Assembly: GCA_001771615.1 (NCBI GenBank)
Contig: MEUF01000076.1
Location: forward strand, 3,966 to 11,654
Reading direction: 5' to 3'
Origin: a candidate division WOR-1 bacterium RIFOXYB2_FULL_48_7
Lineage (GTDB): Bacteria > Margulisbacteria > WOR-1 > O2-12-FULL-45-9 > XYB2-FULL-48-7
Length of the DNA stretch: 7,689 nucleotides
Under the pieces are notes generated by a model. The model did not search any database. It was given only the letters and a program-made list of their open reading frames with translations, and was not told the origin of the DNA. Shown here one piece after another: positions 1-5,856 of this stretch. Position 1 is the stretch's first letter; each line of letters begins with the position of its first letter. Both the position numbers and the translations under genes were made by a program.

Positions 1-932
1 GTTGCCGCCGCCGCCGGGTCGGTAATATCATCGGCTGGCACATAAACCGCCTGGACAGAAGTAATCGAACCTTTGCTAGTGGAGGCGATTCTCTCTTCAA
101 AGCGCCCGATCTCGGCCGCCAGGGTTGGCTGATAGCCGACCGCCGAAGGGACCCGGCCCAGCAAGGTTGAAACCTCGGATCCGGCCTGGACAAATCGATA
201 AATATTGTCGACAAAGAAAAGAACATCTTTGCTCTCTACGTCACGAAAGTATTCGGCCATTGTCAAAGCCGAGTTGCCGGCAATCAGGCGGGCGCCAGGG
301 AGTTCGTTCATCTGGCCAAAGCAAAGGACAGTTTTATTAATTACCCCCGACTCTTTCATTTCCAGCCAGAGGTCATTCCCTTCGCGGGTCCGTTCGCCAA
401 CCCCGCCAAAAACAGATATTCCGCCATGCTCAGTAGCAATATTATGAATTAATTCATTTATCAAAACGGTTTTACCGACTCCCGCACCACCAAACAAACC
501 GACCTTTCCCCCCTTGGCAAAAGGGGTCAACAGATCCAGGACCTTGATCCCGGTCTCAAAGATTTCTGTCCGGCCTGTGATTTCTTCTAACGATGGGGCA
601 TCCCGACGAATTGAAGCTACTTCTGTGGCGGCTAACGCGCCCTGCCCATCAATCGGCTCGCCTAAAACATTAAAGACCCGGCCAAGCGTCACCGGTCCAA
701 CCGGCACAGAGATGGGCTGGCCAAGATCAATGACATCGGTCCCCCGCCTTAGGCCGTCAGTTGGATGAAGGGCAACAGCTTTGACAATTCCCCCTTCAAG
801 CAGCATCGCCACCTCAGCGACAATATGCGGCCGTTCTATTATCAGCTTCGTCCTGATTTTTGGCACCTGTTCCTTGGCAAATTGGACCTCAATCACCGCC
901 CCGCTGACTGCAATAACTTTCCCTTTATTCAT
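1..932 (-). CDS. atpD: F1 ATP synthase subunit beta (3' end beyond window)
   Basis: Catalytic subunit of F1, which makes ATP from ADP and phosphate as gamma rotates inside the alpha3beta3 ring on the cytoplasmic side. About 310 N-terminal residues are visible; the family is usually 460-480 long, so the C-terminal third lies outside the window. Seen: the beta-barrel N-domain, Walker A GGAGVGKT at about residues 148-155, the catalytic glutamate in GERTREGNDL (about E180), the Walker B aspartate in FFVDN (about D242), and SEVSTLLGRVPSAVGYQPTLA. ATG at 932 is preferred over the in-frame ATG at 938 because the AAGGAG at 941-946 lies 8 nt from 932 but only 2 nt from 938. It overlaps the end of atpG by 8 nt (ATGAATAA). 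Oddities: MNELPGARLIAGNSALTMAEYF replaces the near-invariant MNEPPGARMRV-type segment, and DNIYRF replaces DNIFRF. The family call is certain. Confidence 0.98.
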   Translation of the reverse strand, partial: MNKGKVIAVSGAVIEVQFAKEQVPKIRTKLIIERPHIVAEVAMLLEGGIVKAVALHPTDGLRRGTDVIDLGQPISVPVGPVTLGRVFNVLGEPIDGQGALAATEVASIRRDAPSLEEITGRTEIFETGIKVLDLLTPFAKGGKVGLFGGAGVGKTVLINELIHNIATEHGGISVFGGVGERTREGNDLWLEMKESGVINKTVLCFGQMNELPGARLIAGNSALTMAEYFRDVESKDVLFFVDNIYRFVQAGSEVSTLLGRVPSAVGYQPTLAAEIGRFEERIASTSKGSITSVQAVYVPADDITDPAAAA

Positions 933-1737
933 CTTCATCTCTCCTTAATGTTTCTGCCGAAGCAACTAATTCGGTCAAGTCACGGGTAATCGCCGCCTGG
1001 CGGGTTTTATTTATCTTGATTTGCAGGGCATCGAGCAGATCTTTAGAATTAGCCACCGCCCCGTTCAAAACCATCAAGCGCGAGGCCAATTCGGCCAGCT
1101 GCGAACTCATGACCAGTTCATAAAACTTTGTTTCCAGGTAATGGTTATACAAGGCGGCAAAAAAACTCTCTTCATCCGGTTCCAGGAGATAATCATCAGC
1201 GGGGTTTTTGCCCGATAATTCCAAACTAATCGGATATAAGCGAATGATCTTCGGACTATAATTTACCCCTCCCCGATACATATTGTAGGCCACAAACATT
1301 TCTGTTTGCGGGTTAAAGACGCGGCGAAAATATCTAACCACCTGCTCATAGGTCGGTTTTTCCACCAGCTCTGTTTCCGCCGGTTCCTGCCGGCGGTTTT
1401 TGGAATTATAAATGTCGCAGCCGCGACGCCCCAGCAAAACGACATCTGTTTTTTCATTGGTCCTGATAAATTCTTCCGCCAGGCTGACTACTCCGGAGCT
1501 GAATGGGCCGCACAAGCCGCGATTGCTGGAAATCACCACCAAAGACTTGCCGGTAGTTTTTGTTTCCGGTTGATGTGTCGACAATAGGGCCTCGATTGGC
1601 GAAAGATAGGCTTTGACACTAGATTCCTTTTCCCGCATCTTCTGCAGGCGGACGGTGCTGACAATCTGCATCGCCCCCAAAATGGAATTAAGGCTTTTGA
1701 CAGCTCGAAAGCGGCTGCGCAGCTTTAACAAGGACAC
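925..1737 (-). CDS. atpG: F1 ATP synthase subunit gamma
   Basis: Central rotor shaft that couples c-ring rotation to catalysis in the beta subunits. The 270 residues show the two conserved ends that form the coiled-coil shaft: the N-terminal helix with SILGAMQIVSTVRLQKM (about 18-34) and the C-terminal helix with NSKDLLDALQIKINKTRQAAI (about 230-250). The Rossmann-like middle contains SSNRGLCGPFSSGVV (about 70-83). At 270 residues it is somewhat shorter than the usual 285-290. The start is GTG: the upstream atpA TAG and this GTG share a base (TAGTG), and AAGGAG at 1746-1751 lies 8 nt ahead. This 1-nt overlap suggests translational coupling with atpA. The N-terminal segment is more divergent than in common model bacteria, but the gene is intact. 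Identity is secure from both termini and from its place between atpA and atpD. Confidence 0.97.
   Translation of the reverse strand: MSLLKLRSRFRAVKSLNSILGAMQIVSTVRLQKMREKESSVKAYLSPIEALLSTHQPETKTTGKSLVVISSNRGLCGPFSSGVVSLAEEFIRTNEKTDVVLLGRRGCDIYNSKNRRQEPAETELVEKPTYEQVVRYFRRVFNPQTEMFVAYNMYRGGVNYSPKIIRLYPISLELSGKNPADDYLLEPDEESFFAALYNHYLETKFYELVMSSQLAELASRLMVLNGAVANSKDLLDALQIKINKTRQAAITRDLTELVASAETLRRDEDE
941..946 (-). promoter_or_regulatory. Shine-Dalgarno of atpD, decides its start
   Basis: AAGGAG on the minus strand lies inside the 3' end of atpG. Spacing is 8 nt to the ATG at 932 and 2 nt to the ATG at 938, so the downstream ATG is the likely start. Confidence 0.7.
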
Positions 1738-3227
1738 TAAATGCTCTCCTTAAACTTTTGCATCAGTTCCTTTAAACGGCTTTCGGTCTCCGCTGAAAAT
1801 GCCGCCAGCTTCGGCTTCAATTCCGGCGCTTGTTCATAAACAAAATTGATCAGGCGTTTTTCCGCACTTTTTACTTTGGCCAGGTCAATTTCATCCAATA
1901 CCCCGGTGGTGGCCGCGTAAATGACAATGACCTGGTCTTCAACCGGCAGCGGCAGGTGCTTATCCTGTTTAAGTATTTCCGTCATCAAAGCCCCGCGGCG
2001 CAGCTGCTGACGCGTCTCTTCCCCCACTTCGGAAGCGAAAAGGGAAAAGGCCTGTTTTTCCCGGTATTGGGCCAGGTCAAGCCGAAGCCGGCCGGCAATT
2101 TGCCGGATGGCCTTGACCTGCGCTTTACCGCCGACCCGGGAGACAGAGATCCCCACGTTAACTGCTGGACGAATCCCGGCATTAAACAAGTCGGTTTCCA
2201 GAAATATCTGCCCGTCGGTAATGGAAATAATATTGGTCGGGATATAAGAAGTCACATCGCCCAATTGTGTCTCCACCAGCGGCAAAGCCGTCATCGATCC
2301 CCCACCCGCTTCAGGGCGCAGCTTAGCTGATCGTTCCAACAAGCGAGAATGCAAGTAAAAAACATCCCCGGGGTAAGCTTCGCGGCCCGGCGGCCGACGG
2401 AGCAAAAGGGAAATCATGCGATAGGCTTGAGCATGCTTGGTCAGGTCATCATAAATAATTAGGACATCCCGGCCGTTAAGCATAAATTCTTCCCCCATGG
2501 CACAACCGGCATATGGGGCAATGTATTGGTAAGCCACCGAATCACCGGCCGAAGCAGCCACCACAATAGTGTAATCGAGTGCGCCGTATTCTTTTAAGCG
2601 CGAAATCTGGTTGGCAATGGTCGAAGCCTTTTGTCCAATGGCCACATATATACAAATAACGTCTTGTCCCTTTTGGTTAATAATCGTATCAATCGCCAGG
2701 GTGGTCTTTCCCGTTGCCCGGTCACCGATTATCAGTTCACGTTGTCCCCGGCCAATAGGGATCAGGGCATCAATTAATTTGTAGCCGGTTTGCAACGGCT
2801 GGTTAACCGGCTGGCGGTCGATCACTCCAGGGGCCAGCCGTTCCACCGGCCTGAATTTTGTCGTTTTGATTTCTCCGCCGCCGTCAATTGGCTGGCCTAG
2901 GGGGTTAACGACCCGTCCGATCAAGGCATCGCCAACCGGCACCTGCATAACCCGGCCGGTACAGCGGGCAAAGTCCCCTTCACGAACCGCCGTGTGCGGG
3001 CCAAACAACACCGCCTGGGCAATTTCCCGCTCCAGGTCAAAAACCATCCCGGTATAGCCATTAGGAAAATCAATCATTTCCCCAGCCATGGCATTGGGCA
3101 GGCCGGCGATGTGGATAATGCCGTCACCCGACTCGACAACCACCCCGACCTTTTCTATTTTTGATTCTGGTGAAAACTCGGCGATCCCCCGTTTGATAAT
3201 TTGCGACAGATCAATTTTTTCCGGCAT
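1737..3227 (-). CDS. atpA: F1 ATP synthase subunit alpha
   Basis: Non-catalytic nucleotide-binding subunit of the F1 hexamer, which supplies the arginine finger to the beta catalytic sites. The 496 residues are close to the family's usual 500-510. Seen: N-terminal delta-contact helix and beta-barrel, Walker A GDRATGKT at 168-175, Walker B-like VLIIYDDL at about 255-262, LLRRPPGREAYPGDVFYLHS at about 275-294, and the arginine finger R364 in SVSRVGG. The Walker A loop reads GDRATGKT where nearly all alpha subunits have GDRQTGKT; the codon is clearly GCA, and the replaced Gln normally contacts bound nucleotide. The ATG at 3227 has GAGGA at 3236-3240, 8 nt upstream, and overlaps the end of atpH by 17 nt. 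The stop TAG shares one base with the atpG GTG. Identity is certain. Confidence 0.99.
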   Translation of the reverse strand: MPEKIDLSQIIKRGIAEFSPESKIEKVGVVVESGDGIIHIAGLPNAMAGEMIDFPNGYTGMVFDLEREIAQAVLFGPHTAVREGDFARCTGRVMQVPVGDALIGRVVNPLGQPIDGGGEIKTTKFRPVERLAPGVIDRQPVNQPLQTGYKLIDALIPIGRGQRELIIGDRATGKTTLAIDTIINQKGQDVICIYVAIGQKASTIANQISRLKEYGALDYTIVVAASAGDSVAYQYIAPYAGCAMGEEFMLNGRDVLIIYDDLTKHAQAYRMISLLLRRPPGREAYPGDVFYLHSRLLERSAKLRPEAGGGSMTALPLVETQLGDVTSYIPTNIISITDGQIFLETDLFNAGIRPAVNVGISVSRVGGKAQVKAIRQIAGRLRLDLAQYREKQAFSLFASEVGEETRQQLRRGALMTEILKQDKHLPLPVEDQVIVIYAATTGVLDEIDLAKVKSAEKRLINFVYEQAPELKPKLAAFSAETESRLKELMQKFKESI

Positions 3228-3726
3228 AACTTAATTCCTCTTTCATTTTTTTTACCTGGCCGACTAACGTGCCATCGAAATAGCGCCCATCACTGGTTAA
3301 AAACGTAAAGCCGGCCAACAGCCTGGGATCGCGCTCTTCCCTGATCTGGCTTTGGCCGCCCACCAGCCCGCCGATTAATTCCCGGTCTTTTTTGTCCAGC
3401 GCGAAGGCGCTCCTAACCTGAACAAAAACGACCCCGCTTTTTTCTGTGATCAACCGGCTGAAAGAATCAGCCAATTCGGGGACACTTTTCTCTAACTTAT
3501 TATCTATCAGCAAATGGACCAGTGCGCGAAATATTTCCGGCCGATCGCTAAAAGCCTCATCAAAGATCCGCTTTTTGTCTGCCGCCGGGATCAGCTGGTT
3601 TTCAAAGAAAAACTTCATCTCATAATCAGCCGCGAGCAATTTATTAAAGCTGAAGAGGGCCGATTCCAGCGCCAGCACCTGGTCACCAGCCAAATCATAA
3701 AGTTTTGTCAAATCAAGCTTGTTCAT
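3211..3726 (-). CDS. atpH: F1 ATP synthase subunit delta (OSCP)
   Basis: Peripheral-stalk connector that joins the top of F1 alpha to the b subunits so that the stator does not turn. The 171 residues fit the family (about 175-180). The N-terminal helical bundle (about 1-105) contains LLIDNKLEKSVPELADSF at about 72-89, the delta family helix often read as LLI-x-x-x-R-L-x-x-L-P-E-I. The C-terminal part has RDPRLLAGFTFLTSDGRYFD at about 132-151, matching the family's DP-x-L-I-G-G-F...G...DGS pattern with some divergence. The ATG overlaps the atpF TGA by 4 nt (ATGA), a classic coupling junction, and a weak AAGG lies 7 nt ahead (3734-3737). This subunit is poorly conserved in all bacteria; position between b and alpha supports the call. 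Confidence 0.95.
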   Translation of the reverse strand: MNKLDLTKLYDLAGDQVLALESALFSFNKLLAADYEMKFFFENQLIPAADKKRIFDEAFSDRPEIFRALVHLLIDNKLEKSVPELADSFSRLITEKSGVVFVQVRSAFALDKKDRELIGGLVGGQSQIREERDPRLLAGFTFLTSDGRYFDGTLVGQVKKMKEELSYAGKN

Positions 3727-4202
3727 TGGGCGGCCTTAATGCTCTCATCTACCAGGCGGCGATTATCTTCAAGCGTGACGACCCGTCCCAACAATTTACT
3801 GGCGGCTTGTGTGACAATTTCGGCCGCTTCAGAGAGCAATTCCTTTTTAACTCTGTCTTTTTCCTGGTCGCTATCCAGGCGGGCTTGTTCAACCATCAGC
3901 AGCGCCTCGCGGCCTGCCCGGGCCAGAATCTCTTGCCGCTCTTTTTCGGCGGCCGCGGTCGCTACCTGGACAATTTTTTCGGCCTTATCCCGGCTGGTGG
4001 ACAGCAGCTCTTTTTGTTGACGGAGCAAGACATCGGCTTCCTGCCGCTCCTGGGCAGCGGTTTTCAGCTCCCGTTCAATTTTGTTTACCCGCTCGTCAAG
4101 CATTTGGATCAGCGGCGGCAGAGCAAATTTGTACAAGATCAAAACCAGTGCGCCAAACGTAACCGCTGTCCAAAATATTAAGCCTGTTTCAAGTTCCAGC
4201 AT
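3723..4202 (-). CDS. atpF: Fo ATP synthase subunit b
   Basis: Stator stalk subunit: one N-terminal membrane helix, then a long cytoplasmic helix that dimerises and reaches delta. The 159 residues match the usual length (about 155-165). Seen: hydrophobic segment at about 8-26 (IFWTAVTFGALVLILYKFA), then an uninterrupted charged, alanine-rich heptad-like region from about 30 to 145 with no helix-breaking glycine or proline run, consistent with the right-handed coiled coil of b. The motif PPLIQMLDERVNKIEREL just after the membrane helix is typical of the family. Only one b-type gene is visible, with no b' partner, so a homodimer is expected. It begins 5 nt after the atpE stop; the only Shine-Dalgarno-like sequence is AGGGA at 4205-4209, very close to the ATG, so coupling to atpE is possible. 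Confidence 0.96.
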   Translation of the reverse strand: MLELETGLIFWTAVTFGALVLILYKFALPPLIQMLDERVNKIERELKTAAQERQEADVLLRQQKELLSTSRDKAEKIVQVATAAAEKERQEILARAGREALLMVEQARLDSDQEKDRVKKELLSEAAEIVTQAASKLLGRVVTLEDNRRLVDESIKAAQ

Positions 4203-4207
4203 AATCC

Positions 4208-4447
4208 CTACAGTTTAATGACAAACAGCAGGCAGACAACCAGCATATACAAGGCAATCGCTTCGACAAAGGCGATCGCTAAAATCATGCTAGTCCGAAT
4301 ATTGCCCGAAGCTTCCGGTTGGCGGGCCATCCCTTCCATGGCCTTGGATGATAAGAGCCCGACTCCCAACCCGGTACCTGCCGCTGCAATACCCATCCCT
4401 AAAGCCGCCATCCCCGCCGCAAAAAACGCCGCAATTTTTGGATCCAT
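4208..4447 (-). CDS. atpE: Fo ATP synthase subunit c (proteolipid ring)
   Basis: Membrane hairpin that forms the rotating ring and carries the translocated ion. The 79 residues hold two membrane helices (about 5-33 and 53-76) joined by the polar loop ARQPE at 41-45, which contacts gamma and epsilon. The ion-binding carboxylate is E62 in AFVEAIALY. The helix 1 glycine pattern GTGLGVG (24-30) is the packing motif of c rings. The position that is Gln in Na+-type c subunits (Gln32 of Ilyobacter tartaricus) is V29 here, and the residue after the carboxylate, Ser or Thr in Na+ types, is A63. The site therefore lacks the usual Na+ ligands and H+ coupling is inferred. It has the strongest Shine-Dalgarno in the operon, in an 18-nt gap after atpB, which fits the high copy number needed. 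Confidence 0.98.
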   Translation of the reverse strand: MDPKIAAFFAAGMAALGMGIAAAGTGLGVGLLSSKAMEGMARQPEASGNIRTSMILAIAFVEAIALYMLVVCLLFVIKL

Positions 4448-4454
4448 TTTGTTT

Positions 4455-4460
4455 CCTCCT
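4455..4460 (-). promoter_or_regulatory. Strong Shine-Dalgarno of atpE
   Basis: AGGAGG in the minus-strand context AAAAAGGAGGAAACAAAATG, 7 nt before the ATG and surrounded by A-rich, probably unstructured sequence. It is clearly better than the sites of atpB, atpF and atpH. This is the likely means by which one mRNA yields more c than other subunits (inference). Confidence 0.8.
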
Positions 4461-4465
4461 TTTTA

Positions 4466-5194
4466 TTAATGCCCTTCCTGCGCTGTGGCAATGTACAATG
4501 CCGACAGGTAGGTAAAAACAAACGCCTGAATAAAAGCGACAAAAACCTCAAAACCCAAGAAAACTATGTCCCCGGCCAGGGGGAGCGGCAATATTAGATA
4601 GCTTTTAAAAACAAAGATCAACGACAACAAGATCAATAAAAGTGCGTGGCCAGCAAACATATTGGCAAACAACCGCAGCGCCAGGGAAAATGGCTTGGCC
4701 AGCTGGCTGACGATTTCTATGGGGATCATCAAGACAAAAATCGGCCAGGGCAAACCGGACGGCATTTGGTTGATTAAATATTTACCCAGGCCCTGCCGGA
4801 TAATACCGCTGACATGAACAACTACAAAAATAATCAAGGCCAGCACCGCTGTCGTATTAATATTGCCTGTTACCCCGGAAAATGTCGGGACCAGACCGAC
4901 CAGATTATTGGCTAAAATAAAAAGGAAAAGCACGGTTAAGAAAGGCAGCCAGGCCTGCCGGTCATGGGTAATCATGCCAGCCAGCTCCTGCCTGACAAAC
5001 AAGATAATTGTTTCGGCCAGGTTTTGCAGGCGGCCGGGGATGAGCCTGGCTCGCCAGGAAGCAAGAGCAAAAAACAATAAGATCAAGGCCGCAGCCGTCC
5101 AAAGGGTAATCACCCCATTGGTAATAGAGATGTCTACGCCGAACAAGGTCAGCGGGACAAGCTTATGCTGGTAGAGATGTTCAAGTATGTTCAT
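4466..5194 (-). CDS. atpB: Fo ATP synthase subunit a
   Basis: Stator half-channel subunit that passes ions to and from the c ring. The 242 residues are typical for shorter bacterial a subunits, with five to six membrane segments. The essential arginine is R174 in FSLALRLFANMFAGH (E. coli aR210), followed by N178. Q223 in FIQAFVFTYLS corresponds to E. coli Q252. The acidic/histidine pair is arranged as H183 and E216, the reverse of E. coli E219/H245 and like mitochondria and many bacteria. FILANNLVGLVP at about 92-103 is another family motif. The ATG lies 14 nt inside the end of atpZ with no good Shine-Dalgarno (ACTAAGACAAG precedes it), so initiation probably depends on translation of atpZ. 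An 18-nt gap with a strong site separates it from atpE. Confidence 0.98.
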   Translation of the reverse strand: MNILEHLYQHKLVPLTLFGVDISITNGVITLWTAAALILLFFALASWRARLIPGRLQNLAETIILFVRQELAGMITHDRQAWLPFLTVLFLFILANNLVGLVPTFSGVTGNINTTAVLALIIFVVVHVSGIIRQGLGKYLINQMPSGLPWPIFVLMIPIEIVSQLAKPFSLALRLFANMFAGHALLLILLSLIFVFKSYLILPLPLAGDIVFLGFEVFVAFIQAFVFTYLSALYIATAQEGH

Positions 5195-5384
5195 CTTGTC
5201 TTAGTGCCAATTTGACCGCATTCCAAAAACCGGCCAGCGCCCCGACCAATACCCCAACCACCATCCCCCAGGGGGAAGTTCGCCAATATACATCCGCTTG
5301 GTAACCCAAAAACGCCCCCAAAAACACAGCGATTGCCATTTCCAAGCCCAGAGACAAGGCATCCAGCCAGACCGTTTTTGCCAT
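5181..5384 (-). CDS. atpZ: AtpZ/AtpI-like small membrane protein of the ATP synthase operon
   Basis: Small two-helix membrane protein at the head of many atp operons. AtpI/AtpZ-type proteins have been linked to c-ring assembly and, in some species, Mg2+/Ca2+ handling; the exact role here is unknown. From the chosen ATG it has 67 residues: membrane helices at about 11-28 and 38-56, with GAFLGYQADVYWRTSPWGMV between and into the second, matching the family's G-x3-G-x2-x-D...(S/T)PW pattern (PF09527 type). The start is uncertain. In-frame TTG at 5411 (76 residues) and ATG at 5393 are alternatives, but neither has a properly spaced Shine-Dalgarno. The ATG at 5384 lies 7 nt after an extended -10 (TGCTAAAAT, 5400-5392), the geometry seen at three other starts in this window. 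It is the first gene of the operon and overlaps atpB by 14 nt. Confidence 0.88.
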   Translation of the reverse strand: MAKTVWLDALSLGLEMAIAVFLGAFLGYQADVYWRTSPWGMVVGVLVGALAGFWNAVKLALRQDEHT

Positions 5385-5391
5385 CGAGACC

Positions 5392-5420
5392 ATTTTAGCA
5401 AATTTCGACAACCTTGCCCA
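5392..5420 (-). promoter_or_regulatory. Candidate promoter of the atp operon (leaderless atpZ)
   Basis: On the minus strand: -35-like TGGGCA (5420-5415, 4 of 6 matches to TTGACA), 17-bp spacer, extended -10 TGCTAAAAT (5400-5392; hexamer 5 of 6 to TATAAT). The predicted transcription start is at about 5385-5384, that is, on the ATG. It overlaps the opposing promoter at 5405-5433. No experimental support; sequence match only. Confidence 0.55.
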
Positions 5421-5433
5421 GAGATGGTAAAAT
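5405..5433 (+). promoter_or_regulatory. Candidate promoter of the GNAT/DUF2156 pair (leaderless GNAT)
   Basis: TCGACA (5405-5410, 5 of 6 to TTGACA), 17-bp spacer, extended -10 TGGTAAAAT (5425-5433; hexamer 5 of 6). The predicted transcription start at about 5440 falls on the G of the GTG start codon. This is the best-matching promoter in the window. Confidence 0.62.
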
Positions 5434-5439
5434 TACTTG

Positions 5440-5856
5440 GTGAAGTTAATACGCCCTGCTACCCGGCAGGATGAACCGGTAATTTTACGCATCTTAAAAG
5501 AGCTTGACCTTTATTATCAAAGCCAGCGGATCGAGGATTTTTTCCTTCTGGAAGAAGCTGGCCAGGTAGTCGGGTTGGCACAACTAAAAGAATTTCCGAA
5601 ATATTATTTCCTGTCTTCGCTGGGGATCATTCCGTCCCACCAACACCGCGGGTTAGCGGCTTTTATTTTGCAGGAATTGTTTTTAATAGCCAAAAAGGAT
5701 ATTTATATTTATACGGTGATTCCGGAATTTTTTGAACGGTTTGGTTTTCAGAGCATCCCGCAAACCAGCGGGCTCCCCTCAAAAAAAAGCTATGAGTGCG
5801 CCGATTGTTATCCGGATAAATGCGTCACCATGGTCAGGTTATGTCGTGATACCTAA
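5440..5856 (+). CDS. GNAT family N-acetyltransferase with Cys-rich C-terminus
   Basis: Transfers an acetyl group from acetyl-CoA to an amine; the substrate is unknown. The 138 residues fit a single GNAT domain: N-terminal IRPATRQDEPVILRIL, central strands FFLLEEAGQVVGLAQL, the acetyl-CoA loop QHRGLA (Q-x-x-G-x-A, about 68-73), and the late motif PEFFERFGF (about 95-103). The C-terminus GLPSKKSYECADCYPDKC carries Cys at about 120, 123, 128 and 135, resembling the LP-x-K...C-x2-C...C tail of short, single-domain N-acetylglutamate synthases. That suggests, without proving, an ArgA-like enzyme; the tail may bind metal. GTG at 5440 is chosen over the adjacent TTG at 5437 because it lies 6 nt after an extended -10 and neither codon has a Shine-Dalgarno. 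It overlaps the next gene by 11 nt, so the two are probably one transcript. Confidence 0.88.
   Translation: MKLIRPATRQDEPVILRILKELDLYYQSQRIEDFFLLEEAGQVVGLAQLKEFPKYYFLSSLGIIPSHQHRGLAAFILQELFLIAKKDIYIYTVIPEFFERFGFQSIPQTSGLPSKKSYECADCYPDKCVTMVRLCRDT

Noticed and set aside
1830..2330. 166-codon plus-strand open frame opposite atpA
   Set aside because: Mirror of a strongly conserved alpha gene; its product has no recognisable domain. The same applies to the frames opposite atpH/atpF (3514-4020, 3705-4181) and opposite atpG (1306-1587).
4208..5194. Na+-translocating N-type ATPase operon
   Set aside because: Gene order is the standard atpZ-B-E-F-H-A-G-D with a delta gene, unlike N-ATPase operons, and the c subunit lacks Na+ ligands.
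5424..5474. Short 16-codon ORF starting ATGGTAAAATTA in front of the GNAT gene
   Set aside because: It has no ribosome site and its first codons are the -10 element of the candidate promoter; the similarity of its MVKL to the GNAT start looks like coincidence.
5732..5845. In-frame upstream extension of the DUF2156 gene from the ATG at 5732, or from 5792
   Set aside because: It lies fully inside the GNAT gene in another frame, the added residues are unlike the family N-terminus, and no Shine-Dalgarno precedes either ATG. GTG at 5846 gives the expected family length.
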